In this document: positions 9,269-18,655 of the stretch, in pieces
Layout: each line of letters begins with the position of its first letter
How positions within the stretch are numbered: the first letter of the stretch is position 1
Origin: Roseivirga sp.
Lineage (GTDB): Bacteria > Bacteroidota > Bacteroidia > Cytophagales > Cyclobacteriaceae
NCBI GenBank assembly: GCA_029262895.1
Contig: JAJCYM010000089.1
Coordinates: 62,001-126,000, forward strand
Direction of reading: 5' to 3'
DNA: 64,000 nt
Translations under genes and position numbers: made by a program
Notes under the pieces: generated by a model
The model's database searches: none
What the model saw: only the letters and a program-made list of their open reading frames with translations
Told to the model about the DNA's origin: nothing

Positions 9269-11845
9269 TTACTCGTACCGCAAACTCTTCACCGGATTGG
9301 TATAGACCGCTTTTACAGAATGGTAGCTAACAGTCAGAATCGTTATTCCTAAAGAGGCCATAGCAGCAACCGCAAATACGCTAACTCCAATCTCTACTCG
9401 ATACTCAAAAGCATTTAACCAATCATCCATAAAAAAGTATCCTATGGGTGCAGCAAGAACAAACCCAATACCCACAAGCACCAGGAATCCCTTAGACATC
9501 AAAATCAATAGGTTAAACAGGTTTGCACCGAGTACCTTTCGAATTCCTATTTCCTTAATACGCTGTTCAGCAGCAAAGCTCGCCAAGCCAAACAAACCCA
9601 GAAGGGATATAAAGACCGCAACAACTGAAAAGTAGTCGGCCAACTTCCCAATTGTATTCTCACTTTTGTACAGGTCATCATAACTTTCATTCAGAAATGA
9701 ATAGGTGAATGGGTAGTCAGGGTTTATCTCTTTCACTTTTGACTCCAGATAGGCCAAGTTCTCAGCGGTTGAACCTGTTGACATTTTGGCAAAGACATAA
9801 GCGCTTAATTCCGACCTCAAACTAATCACCATTGGTTCTATTCCTTCGTGAAGGGAGCGGAAATGAAAGTCTTTCACAACGCCAATTACCTTTCCTGTAC
9901 GACCCCAAAAAGTTATAGGGTGATTGAGAGGATCCTCCACATTCATTTCCCGTGCTGTTTGCTCATTGATAATTACATGGAGTGAATCGCTCTTAAGATT
10001 GGGATCAAACGAACGCCCCTCTATTATTTCCATATTCAGTGTTTCTACATAATCGTATCCGACCTGAAGTATATAAAAGAGGCTTGCCAATTCACTTGAT
10101 TTACCTTCCCAGCGAAAGCCTCCCCCTGTTGAGGCATTAATTGAAATTGGAGCATCACTACCAATACTTGCATTCGAAAAATTAGGGTTAGCAAGAATCT
10201 GAGATATCAGGATTTCCTGCCTTTCTTTCTTCTCTAGTTCACCTTCAAGTGGAATGTAAACCACATTTTCCTTTTCATAACCCAGGTTCTTGTTCTTAAT
10301 AAAATTCATTTGCCGGTGAATCACCAGCGTGGAAATAATTAAAACGGTAGACACAAGAAATTGAAAAACGACAAGCCCCTTTCGAATTCCATTTGACCAA
10401 CCGGATGTCCTGAAGCCACCTTTCAGTACTTTAATTGGAGTAAAAGCAGATAGAATAAAAGCAGGATATACTCCAGCCAATATGCCTACAGATAGGCCAA
10501 GCGCTGCAAGAGATAAGGCATTGTTGGCATTGAGAATGGAAAATTGTAATTCTCGCCCGATCAGTCCATTGATCATGGGAAGTATTAACATGATCAGCAG
10601 CCCAGCCAATAAGGCCGATGCTAGTGCCATAATTATGGATTCGCCAATAAACTGAAACACGAGTTGTGATCTGGACGATCCGACTACTTTTTTTACGCCA
10701 ACCTCTTTGGCTCGCTTCGTTGACCTTGCCGTTGAAAGGTTCATGAAATTGATACAGGCAATGAATAAAATAAAACCTGACACCGCCATAAAAAGCTTGA
10801 CATAGCTGATACGTCCACCAGCCTGAACCCCATTCTCGAAATTGGCAAAGAGATAAGTGTCTCCAAATGGCTGTAGAAAAAGAGTGATTGATGAATCGTC
10901 ATTCTTTATTTCCAAATAGTTCTTAATCTTTGCATTGAATCGATTCAAATCAACTCCAGACTTGAGTTTAATGATGTTTTTTACCACATTATTTCCCCAT
11001 TCCTGAACCCATTGATTCCGCTTTGACCAAGGCTCAGAGGGCATAACAAAGTCGAAACTTACCGTTGAATTGCTTGAGATGTCCTTAAAAATTCCACCGA
11101 TCTTATGCTCTCCCCATTCATTAATGCTCAGTGTTTTATTAAGCGCCTTGCCATCCCCAAAAAGTCGATTTTCAAGGCTCTGGGATATGTAAACAACGCT
11201 GGGTTCGGTTAACGAACTCTCCAAATTCCCTTCATTAAATTCCACGGTGAAAACCTGAAAAAAGTCCTCGCTTGCTACTATTCCCTTTTCCTTAAAACTC
11301 TCGTTACCTACTTTAAAAAGCCTCTCCTGTCCAGGCGAATACTGAGCTATATATTCTATTTCGGGCATCTCTGACTTTAGCGCGTCCTTTAATGGACCAG
11401 GGTTGTTGCTGGTAGTGAATATTGAGGTCCCATGATCCTGATTTTCCATCACCTGGAAAATTCGATCCATATCGCGATGAAACTTATTGACGGATTTTTC
11501 TCCATCAACATAGAACATTAATAATGCGCTTGCAGTGATACCAACAGTGAGTCCCATGACATTCAGGAGACTGTAACCTTTCTCTTTCCAGAAAATTCTT
11601 AGGGCTGTTTTGATTATGTTTCTGACCATATCGATACTGTTTGATTTCCGACTTATCCAATTGCGCTTTAATAGCGCGATTCGAAACAAAAGGATAGCAT
11701 CCAATAGGTAAAGCAGGTTGGCATATTTTGCCCCTTTCTTCTCGAAGTTGTGGGCATAATGTTCGTCCAGATCACCTTTGATATCCTCTTGAAAATCAGG
11801 ATGGCAATAGAATGTCAAAAGTCGCTCTCCGATACGTTTTAGCAT
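9269..11845 (-). CDS. Orphan ABC permease (MacB/FtsX type) with permease-prefix domain
   Basis: 858 residues. The architecture found in most of this cluster is: a cytoplasmic prefix (LLTFYCHPDFQEDIKGDL, ~9-26) with a following helix; a first membrane helix (~90-110); a large periplasmic MacB-like domain; FtsX membrane domain 1 (~350-450) with the cytoplasmic loop RAKEVGVKKVVG; a second periplasmic domain; and FtsX domain 2 at the C-terminus with RIKEIGIRKVLGA, ending NPVKSLRYE. Met73 (ATG at 11629) is where unprefixed relatives start. It stands alone, downstream of a fold-back repeat and of a 17-base motif shared with a PadR promoter. Its closest relative here is the gene at 12220. No ATPase gene is nearby, so substrate and energiser are unknown. 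Confidence 0.88.
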   Translation of the reverse strand: MLKRIGERLLTFYCHPDFQEDIKGDLDEHYAHNFEKKGAKYANLLYLLDAILLFRIALLKRNWISRKSNSIDMVRNIIKTALRIFWKEKGYSLLNVMGLTVGITASALLMFYVDGEKSVNKFHRDMDRIFQVMENQDHGTSIFTTSNNPGPLKDALKSEMPEIEYIAQYSPGQERLFKVGNESFKEKGIVASEDFFQVFTVEFNEGNLESSLTEPSVVYISQSLENRLFGDGKALNKTLSINEWGEHKIGGIFKDISSNSTVSFDFVMPSEPWSKRNQWVQEWGNNVVKNIIKLKSGVDLNRFNAKIKNYLEIKNDDSSITLFLQPFGDTYLFANFENGVQAGGRISYVKLFMAVSGFILFIACINFMNLSTARSTKRAKEVGVKKVVGSSRSQLVFQFIGESIIMALASALLAGLLIMLILPMINGLIGRELQFSILNANNALSLAALGLSVGILAGVYPAFILSAFTPIKVLKGGFRTSGWSNGIRKGLVVFQFLVSTVLIISTLVIHRQMNFIKNKNLGYEKENVVYIPLEGELEKKERQEILISQILANPNFSNASIGSDAPISINASTGGGFRWEGKSSELASLFYILQVGYDYVETLNMEIIEGRSFDPNLKSDSLHVIINEQTAREMNVEDPLNHPITFWGRTGKVIGVVKDFHFRSLHEGIEPMVISLRSELSAYVFAKMSTGSTAENLAYLESKVKEINPDYPFTYSFLNESYDDLYKSENTIGKLADYFSVVAVFISLLGLFGLASFAAEQRIKEIGIRKVLGANLFNLLILMSKGFLVLVGIGFVLAAPIGYFFMDDWLNAFEYRVEIGVSVFAVAAMASLGITILTVSYHSVKAVYTNPVKSLRYE

Positions 11846-11872
11846 ATTTTGAACTCAAAAATCGCCTACCTA

Positions 11873-12031
11873 ATACCAAATCAAGTATAATATGACCCAT
11901 ATAAATCATTTCTTGCCGCTTGCTCTTCGTTGAGAAAATCAGCCATAGCGATGCTATGCCCTCATTTCTCGCCTTAATCAAACGATAATAATCTAATTTC
12001 TATTAAGGCCATCTCATAATTGAATTGGTAT
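11873..12031. repeat. 159-bp fold-back repeat, copy 1
   Basis: It begins ATACCAAATCAA and ends TTGAATTGGTAT, near-perfect 12-bp inverted ends. An internal palindrome CATAGCGATGCTATG lies near the middle. It is the same length as, and about 89% identical (17 differences counted by eye) to, the copy at 14709-14867. It has no coding capacity, and its size and inverted ends suit a MITE-like non-autonomous element or structured intergenic repeat. It separates the permease start (11845) from a putative operator at 12123. Confidence 0.8.
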
Positions 12032-12122
12032 AATGTATTTCCAAAGGTCAACTTTCATTATCGCGTTATTTTATGAGATTCTGTTCCCAATTTTTGTTTG
12101 ACCTGACCTTTGTTTTATTTAA

Positions 12123-12139
12123 TTCCTAAATGTAGTTTT
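12123..12139 (-). promoter_or_regulatory. Putative PadR-type operator/promoter motif
   Basis: The 17-mer TTCCTAAATGTAGTTTT occurs here and, identically, at 21691-21707 in front of a padR gene. Read on the minus strand it contains TACATTTA, close to the TAnnTTTG -7 box. It lies 278 bp upstream of the permease beginning at 11845, with the fold-back repeat in between. That it binds PadR is inference from the shared sequence. Confidence 0.4.
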
Positions 12140-12219
12140 TTTAATTAGGATTACAAACAAATTCCCGATCAGCGGTTATCAGTCAAATCGATACCAACCG
12201 GCTATGTGTGCTTGCGGAC

Positions 12220-14577
12220 TTACTCGTACCGCAAACTCTTCACCGGGTTTGCCAAGGCAGCTCTGATTGAATGATAGCTCACAGTCATCAATGCGATTAA
12301 CACTGCCGCTCCTCCAGCCATTAAGAAAACGGTAACACCTACCGCGACTTTATATTCAAAGGCAGTCAACCAATCTGTCATCACAAAGTAGGCGGCAGGT
12401 ATGGCCAGACCAAAGCCTACAAGTACCAGAAGCAGAAAATTTTTGGCCAAAAGCATCACAAGGTTAGCTAGTCCAGCCCCCAATACTTTTCGTATGCCTA
12501 TCTCTTTGATGCGTTGTTCGGCAGCAAATGATGCCAAACCAAAGAGACCAAGCAACGAAATAAAAATGGCTATGCCAGCAAAGTAATTCGCCAGCGTTCC
12601 TACATTGGTTTCGCGCTCATAAAGCGCTGCATAGGAATCGTCAAGAAACCCATATTCAAAAGGATAACTCGGATTAAACTCCTTGAAATTTTCCTCAACA
12701 TAGGCCACTGTTTCTTCAACGTTCAGCCCATCCACCTTCATAATAAGGTGGTTAATGCTTTCAGGCCTTCTGGAAATTACCAGAGGTTCAATTTTGGAAT
12801 GCAATGAAGAAAAATGAAAGTTCTTAACAATGCCGACAACCTTTCCAGTTCGTCCCCAAAAGGTCACCGGATAGTCAACTATCTGTTCCAAATCCATACT
12901 TTCGGCAGTGGCCTGGTTGATAACAACGCTCGCTGAATCACTCAGTAATTTTTTATCAAAAGCCCTTCCATCAGCCATCTCCATGCTGAAGGTTTCAAAA
13001 AAGTTGTCATCGACTAGCAGTACCTGAAACAAGCTCGTATTCTCGGGATCTTTACCATCCCATCGAAATCCTCCTGAGGTTGAGCTTCCCATATAAATGG
13101 GGAGTACGCTAGCTCCTGTAATGTTTGTGATGCTCGGGTTTTCAAGCATTTTAGCCTTAAATAGGTCACTCTTTTCCTTCAACTCTCCTTCAAGAGGTAT
13201 ATGAATCAGGTTGTCCTTGTTATACCCAAGATTCTTGTTTTTTACATAGCTTATTTGATCATGCACCACAAGGGTACCCATAATCAAAAAGGTAGAAATA
13301 AGGAACTGGAAGACCACCAGCCCTTTCCTAATACCATTGCTCCAACCGGACGATCTAAAACTCCCTTTTAGCACCTTCACAGGAGCAAAAGAAGATAAGA
13401 AGATAGACGGATAGCTGCCTGCCAACAGTCCTACAATAAGCGCTATTCCTATTAGCATCCCTGATTGGGATGCATTCAACAAGGAAAATTCCATTGCCTT
13501 ATTTGTGAACCCATTAAGACCTGGCAATGCAACCATAATCAGCAAACCAGCCAGTAAGGCTGATATAATTGCCATCAAAAGAGATTCGGCCATAAACTGA
13601 GTAATCAAATAGCTGCGAGTTGAGCCCAACACCTTCTTCACACCTACTTCTTTAGCCCTCTTGGAAGAACGGGCCGTAGCCAGATTCATAAAGTTTATGC
13701 AGGCGATAATTAAGATAAAGGCGGCTACTATAGAAAATAATTTGACGTAAACGATTCGCCCACCTGACTGTTTGCCATCTTTAAAACCACCCTTTAAGTA
13801 GACATCCCCTATCGGATGAATAAATAAATCGATCACTGATCCTTCATTCTTCGTTTTTACATAGTCTTCGATCTTTGCGGAGAAGGCATCTTTATCAACT
13901 CCCTGGTGCAAGCTTAAAAAGTGTCTGATTCCATTGTTTCCCCAATCTTCCAACCAACTGTTCTCATCCCACCATCTCTGATTTGGAAGAACGAAATCGA
14001 ATTGGAGCGTAGAATTAGCCGGTGTCTCTCTAAACACCCCTCCTACTTTGTAATCTCCCCAACCATTGACCTCAAATGTTTGCCCGATTGCCGATTGATC
14101 CCCGAACATCTTTTTTGCCAGAGTTTCCGAAAGATAACCGACATCTGGCGCCTCCATAGATCCCTCCACGCTCCCTTCAATCATAGGAAATGAGAACATA
14201 TGAAAAAAGTCAGCACTAGCCACACGACCGGTTTCCTTGAATGTCTTTTCTCCCACTATGAACAACTTTTCTTCCTCCCAAGACAGCTGTACCATATGCT
14301 CAACTTCAGGCATTTCCTCCTTAAAAGCGTCCATTAGTGGCCCTGGGTTGGCGGTTGTGGTGAATACGGTTCCGGTAGTATAATTCTGATGCTCCATCAC
14401 CTGGTAAATTCTCTCCTGATTCTTATGGAATTTATTTACACTGTATTCATCCTCTATATATAGATAAAGCAGGAGGCTTGCACATATGCCAACGGTAAGA
14501 CCAAGAACATTCAGAAGACTGTACCCCTTTTCTTTCCAGAAGACCCTTAGGGCGATTTTAACTACATTTTTGAGCAT
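12220..14577 (-). CDS. Orphan ABC permease (MacB/FtsX type), no prefix domain
   Basis: 785 residues. This member starts directly at MLKNVVKIALRVFWKEKGYSLLN, equivalent to residue 73 of the prefixed neighbours, so it shows the ancestral unprefixed form. The periplasmic domain has the NPGPLMDAF and VASADFFHMFSFP blocks, FtsX domain 1 has RAKEVGVKKVLGS, and domain 2 has RIKEIGIRKVLGA; the C-terminus is NPVKSLRYE. It is clearly most similar to the gene at 9269, and both have a copy of the same 159-bp repeat upstream, suggesting a tandem duplication that included flanking DNA. No PadR gene is linked. Confidence 0.87.
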   Translation of the reverse strand: MLKNVVKIALRVFWKEKGYSLLNVLGLTVGICASLLLYLYIEDEYSVNKFHKNQERIYQVMEHQNYTTGTVFTTTANPGPLMDAFKEEMPEVEHMVQLSWEEEKLFIVGEKTFKETGRVASADFFHMFSFPMIEGSVEGSMEAPDVGYLSETLAKKMFGDQSAIGQTFEVNGWGDYKVGGVFRETPANSTLQFDFVLPNQRWWDENSWLEDWGNNGIRHFLSLHQGVDKDAFSAKIEDYVKTKNEGSVIDLFIHPIGDVYLKGGFKDGKQSGGRIVYVKLFSIVAAFILIIACINFMNLATARSSKRAKEVGVKKVLGSTRSYLITQFMAESLLMAIISALLAGLLIMVALPGLNGFTNKAMEFSLLNASQSGMLIGIALIVGLLAGSYPSIFLSSFAPVKVLKGSFRSSGWSNGIRKGLVVFQFLISTFLIMGTLVVHDQISYVKNKNLGYNKDNLIHIPLEGELKEKSDLFKAKMLENPSITNITGASVLPIYMGSSTSGGFRWDGKDPENTSLFQVLLVDDNFFETFSMEMADGRAFDKKLLSDSASVVINQATAESMDLEQIVDYPVTFWGRTGKVVGIVKNFHFSSLHSKIEPLVISRRPESINHLIMKVDGLNVEETVAYVEENFKEFNPSYPFEYGFLDDSYAALYERETNVGTLANYFAGIAIFISLLGLFGLASFAAEQRIKEIGIRKVLGAGLANLVMLLAKNFLLLVLVGFGLAIPAAYFVMTDWLTAFEYKVAVGVTVFLMAGGAAVLIALMTVSYHSIRAALANPVKSLRYE

Positions 14578-14708
14578 GGCGATTTTGGTTTTTGACTGAT
14601 TACCATAGTTCTGACCAATTTAAACTTGTGATTTATGGCAATTGGTTATGCTTTGGAGACGACCGTTCTCCAAGATCATTACTTCCCAAAATTGGCTTCG
14701 TTACTTTA

Positions 14709-14867
14709 ATACCAAATCAACTATAACATGACGCATACAAATCATTTCTTACCGCTTGCTCTTCGTTGAAAAAATTGGCCATAGCGATGCTATGCCCTTA
14801 TTTTTCGCCTTAATCAAGCGATCATAATTTAATTTCTATTCACGCCATTTTATAATTGAATTGGTAT
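14709..14867. repeat. 159-bp fold-back repeat, copy 2
   Basis: Same inverted ends (ATACCAAATCAA / TTGAATTGGTAT) and internal palindrome as the copy at 11873. It sits 131 bp upstream of the start of the permease at 14577, the same relative position (upstream of a permease start) as copy 1. The rest of the 421-bp gap 14578-14998 shows nothing else I can name. Confidence 0.8.
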
Positions 14868-14998
14868 AACACCCATAAACTCATCACTGCGAGCATGCAT
14901 TTTATCCCTTAACCAGGATTAAAAATGATATCGCGTGCCTTTCTCAGGATATTCGGATGTTAGTGAAATGAAGAAGTGAGTTGAGGCAGTAATTTGTT

Positions 14999-15892
14999 TC
15001 ACAACACTGACGGTGGATCGTCAAATACAGCTTCAATCATTTTTTTAATGTTGCCGGAGTAACTTCTGGCAACAGGTACTATTTTAGTAGTACCCAGTAG
15101 ATGAAGCTTATATCCTTGTGAGTTACCTTCCAGGTAGCTCACTTTTTTAATGTTCACAATATAGGTTCGATGGCATCGCTGTAGAATTGGAAATCGACTG
15201 ACCTGCTCTTCAATATTGGAGATCTTGTTTCTTAGCAACGTCTTTTTCTCAGTCTCTCCCTCAGTATAGAAAATCTCTATATAGTTTCCAGCCGCTTCAA
15301 TGCAGGAGATATACCTATGATCAAGCTTGATTTGTTCACCTTTATTTGTGGAAGTGAGCACGACAAATTCGTCCCATTCCTTTAAGGAAGATGATTTGAG
15401 TATCTGGTTTAGGTGGTCTACTTCCTGTAGGTTTCTTTTGTATAAGTAGATCTGTTTGAAAAAGATAACGCCAATTCCTGGTCCCACGGCTATAATGAAG
15501 GTGAGCAACTGCACTCGCCAAAATGTTACCCATTCAAAGTCAAATTCATAGAAGAAGCCTGAATAGAAATAGTTGAGGGTAGCAATTGAAAAAATCATCC
15601 AGCCAACCCAAATCAACTCCTTATAAACCTTCCATTCGGCATCGGCAAATAGCTTTGGGAATATGATAGGTAAGAGCACCATATTAAAGGCACTGGAAAG
15701 AAAAGTTACCCCACCAAAGCCCAGTGCTACATAATCACGAATGTTTCGAGGTTGTGCATAAATCCCGAATGGCTTGAAAATGAAGCAAAAGGCTGAAATA
15801 AAAATAGAAATGACTATGACCAACTGCCAAGCCTGTCGGGTGTTGGCGTAAAATGGGTAAGGTTGATTTAAAAAATGGCCGATCTTTCTCAT
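14999..15892 (-). CDS. Membrane-anchored LytTR-family transcriptional regulator
   Basis: 297 residues from the ATG at 15892 (a TTG nine codons upstream is less likely). Four predicted membrane helices occupy about 15-160, with no receiver domain. A LytTR DNA-binding domain covers ~195-290, recognised by RYISCIEAAGNYIEIFY, ILQRCHRTYIVNIKKVSYLEG and the terminal VPVARSYSGNIKKMI. LytTR proteins bind DNA through a beta-rich fold. Members with an N-terminal membrane domain act as one-component regulators that may be controlled by a membrane partner or signal. It lies in the middle of the permease array and may regulate part of it. No histidine kinase is adjacent. Confidence 0.87.
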   Translation of the reverse strand: MRKIGHFLNQPYPFYANTRQAWQLVIVISIFISAFCFIFKPFGIYAQPRNIRDYVALGFGGVTFLSSAFNMVLLPIIFPKLFADAEWKVYKELIWVGWMIFSIATLNYFYSGFFYEFDFEWVTFWRVQLLTFIIAVGPGIGVIFFKQIYLYKRNLQEVDHLNQILKSSSLKEWDEFVVLTSTNKGEQIKLDHRYISCIEAAGNYIEIFYTEGETEKKTLLRNKISNIEEQVSRFPILQRCHRTYIVNIKKVSYLEGNSQGYKLHLLGTTKIVPVARSYSGNIKKMIEAVFDDPPSVL

Positions 15893-15957
15893 ATTCGAAA
15901 AGATCAGGGAAATTAACAAAAAGCAGCGACCTTCTTTTTAGCCATCAGGAGACCTCT

Positions 15958-15990
15958 AGTCATTGGGTGACTTGAAGTCACCCAATGACT
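15958..15990. repeat. Perfect 16-bp-arm hairpin, copy 1
   Basis: AGTCATTGGGTGACTT is followed, after a single G, by its exact reverse complement. It lies 22 bases beyond the stop of the minus-strand permease at 16012, before the LytTR gene. A related copy is at 38328-38360, also just after a minus-strand stop codon. It probably acts as a transcript-end stem-loop, although there is no T-run. Confidence 0.75.
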
Positions 15991-16011
15991 TAGGAGATTC
16001 GCGCTTATTTC

Positions 16012-18654
16012 TTATTCGTACCTCAAATTATCAATTGGGTTTCTCCTGGCTGCTCTAAGCGATTGATAACCTACCGTTAGCCATGCAATCAAGAGTGTGC
16101 CTAAAGAACCTACAATGAAAATCACGGGGCTCAACGAAATAGAGTAGGCAAAATCAGTCAACCAATCTTGCATAAAATAAAAGGCAATGGGAATGGCCAC
16201 CAAAGCTGAAATCAACACCAATTTTGTGAAGTTGCTAAATAACAGGTTCAACAAATTAAATATAGAAGCCCCAAGCACCTTTCTGATTCCAATCTCCTTC
16301 TTTCTCTGCTCTGTAACATAAGCTGCCAACCCGAATAGACCAATGCATGCCACTGCAATGGCCAGTGCTGCAAAAATGGTGAAGATCGTTTTGATACGGT
16401 TTTCATTTTCAAATGACCTTGCGAACATCGAATCCAAAAAATCGAATTCAAAGGGCACACCAGCGCTCAGATTATTCCACGATTCCTCGGCTAAAGTGAT
16501 TATGTCCTTCGTGCTTCCGGCCTTATACCTAACGCTTATACTAAAGTCGCTTTTACCAAGAAATAAAACATGTGGCAAAATCTCCGTTTGCATGGATTGA
16601 AAGTGAAAATCTTTCATGACTCCAACGATCGTGTAAATAGGAGCACTATCATCAGAAATTGCTCTATTAGATTTGATTTTTTGGCCGATGGGATTACCTG
16701 AATATCCCAATTCTTCTATGGCAGTCTCATTAAGAATTACCGCCATAGAATCCGTGGCAAACGCGGGATCAAAAAATCGACCTTGATCAACCGTTAATCC
16801 CAGTGTATTGGCATAGTCATGATCCACAAACCAATATTGAACTGAGACCGACTCATCCGTTGAAGTCGCGTCTCCTTTAAGCATTGGGGTATCACTGAAA
16901 ATATCACTGGCAGGGAGATAACCAGTAACAGAAACATTCTCCACCATGGAATTATTGAGCAATTCATTCTTAAAGACATTGATCTTATCCCCAAGCAGAT
17001 GGGTGTTATTCACGACCAATAGCTGATCCTTGTCAAAACCCAACTCTTTATTCTGTAGATAATTGAGCTGGCGATAAACCGTAATTGAAGCAATAATCAA
17101 GGCAATAGAGGTGGTGAACTGAATCATCACCAATACATCTCTCATTCTGAAGGTGTTTTTAGATTGCATGGTCTCACCCTTCAGCACCTTAAGCGGGCGA
17201 TATGCTGACAATACCAGGGCAGGATAGATTCCTGCAAGGACACCAATTAGAAATCCACCTAACACCAAATATGGCCACAAACCGCCAGCTCCAAAAAACG
17301 GATTTACGATTGATTTACCAGTGAATGCATTGAAATTAGGCAGTATCGCAGAGGCAAGTAAAGTCCCTAGGACTATCGCAATGAAGCTGTTTAGGGTAGC
17401 CTCAGTAAGAAATTGATTGATCAACTGCTTCCTTCTGGACCCCAGTACCTTTCTCACTCCAATTTCTTTGGCCCGGACGGATGCCCTGGCCGTGGTCATA
17501 TTCATAAAATTGATACAGGCAATCAGCAGAATAAAGAAACCAATGCTTCCGAACATATATACCCTTTGAACAGACCCATTCACCTGGAATTCCCATTGTT
17601 TATGGCCTAACAAATGAATATCTGTCAAGGCCATCAACGAGTACTCCGTATAATCACCGGCAGCTACCGATTCCTCCCAGGTAAGCCCTGTCCTCTCAGT
17701 AATTTGCTTAGCCAGATAATTCTCTATCAAATAGGGAAATTTATCAATCACCGCATCTTCAGATTCTTCTCTGTTGAGGAGGATATAGGTGGCAAATGGG
17801 TTGCTCGTCCAGGAATTGCTCTTGGCCCTCGGCAAATCAATCATGGTAATGGCCATGTTGAAATCAAAATGGGTGTTAGTCGGGATGTCATACATGACTC
17901 CCGTTACTTTCAGATTCGTGCCATCTTCTAAGCGGATGATTTGTCCAACAACATCGGTGTCCTCGAATAGTTTTCTGGCGGTGGTTTCGCTAATCACCAC
18001 CGTATTGGGTTCATCCAGTAAATGCTCCCGATTCCCCTGAATTAGTGGAAAGGAAAAAATATTGAAAAATGAGTTATCGACATAAGTAATGCCTTCCTGC
18101 CTAAAGAACTTGTTTCGAACCGTGATTAGGTTCGTACGATTACCGTTTATCCTGGCACTCTCCTCTACCTCTGGAAAGCTCTCTTTAATGGCAGCAGCCA
18201 TAGGGACGGCTGTTGTGGCAAGATCAAATTCATTGTTCCCAAATTCAAGGTAGCTCTGTACCCTGAAGATGCGTTCAGAATTTTCAAAATGAGTATCATA
18301 ACTCAGCTCATCTTTTACAAAAATGGCAATAAGGAGACATGCCGCAATACTGACAGTAAGCCCCCCTAAATTCATAAAAGCATAGAATTTGTGGCGCATC
18401 ATATTCCGATATGCCACCTTTAAATTATTCTTGACCATGGCGTAATTAATTAAGTTTTGACCTATCCAGTTTTCTCTTAAGAGGGAGAACCGAAACAAAA
18501 GAAAAGTATCTATCAGATACTTTCGATTAGCATATTTCTCTCCTTTCTCCTCCAGATTGAGGACATAATATTCCTCCAAATCACCCTTTATGTCCTCTTG
18601 AAAATCAGGGTGACAATAGAATGTAAATAACCTTTCTCCAAGGCGTTTGAGCAT
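16012..18654 (-). CDS. Orphan ABC permease with permease-prefix domain (second of PadR-headed pair)
   Basis: 880 residues. The prefix is of the FYCHPDFQEDIKGDL type; Met73 (ATG at 18438, MVKNNLK) marks the homologous unprefixed start. FtsX domain 1 carries RAKEIGVRKVLGS and domain 2 RKKEIGIRKVLGA; the C-terminus is NPIDNLRYE. Only one base separates its ATG from the stop of the preceding permease (TAA-T-ATG), so it belongs to the transcript headed by the PadR gene at 21633. It is most similar to that preceding permease, including the two-block layout of the periplasmic domains. A perfect hairpin follows its stop codon. Confidence 0.88.
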   Translation of the reverse strand: MLKRLGERLFTFYCHPDFQEDIKGDLEEYYVLNLEEKGEKYANRKYLIDTFLLFRFSLLRENWIGQNLINYAMVKNNLKVAYRNMMRHKFYAFMNLGGLTVSIAACLLIAIFVKDELSYDTHFENSERIFRVQSYLEFGNNEFDLATTAVPMAAAIKESFPEVEESARINGNRTNLITVRNKFFRQEGITYVDNSFFNIFSFPLIQGNREHLLDEPNTVVISETTARKLFEDTDVVGQIIRLEDGTNLKVTGVMYDIPTNTHFDFNMAITMIDLPRAKSNSWTSNPFATYILLNREESEDAVIDKFPYLIENYLAKQITERTGLTWEESVAAGDYTEYSLMALTDIHLLGHKQWEFQVNGSVQRVYMFGSIGFFILLIACINFMNMTTARASVRAKEIGVRKVLGSRRKQLINQFLTEATLNSFIAIVLGTLLASAILPNFNAFTGKSIVNPFFGAGGLWPYLVLGGFLIGVLAGIYPALVLSAYRPLKVLKGETMQSKNTFRMRDVLVMIQFTTSIALIIASITVYRQLNYLQNKELGFDKDQLLVVNNTHLLGDKINVFKNELLNNSMVENVSVTGYLPASDIFSDTPMLKGDATSTDESVSVQYWFVDHDYANTLGLTVDQGRFFDPAFATDSMAVILNETAIEELGYSGNPIGQKIKSNRAISDDSAPIYTIVGVMKDFHFQSMQTEILPHVLFLGKSDFSISVRYKAGSTKDIITLAEESWNNLSAGVPFEFDFLDSMFARSFENENRIKTIFTIFAALAIAVACIGLFGLAAYVTEQRKKEIGIRKVLGASIFNLLNLLFSNFTKLVLISALVAIPIAFYFMQDWLTDFAYSISLSPVIFIVGSLGTLLIAWLTVGYQSLRAARRNPIDNLRYE

Positions 18655-18655
18655 A

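Noticed and set aside
9271-12246. Identical 27-base stretch at the ends of two permease genes (about 9270 and 12219), a possible att site
   Set aside because: It is the conserved coding end of paralogues (PVKSLRYE plus stop); there are no integrase, tRNA or flanking repeats.
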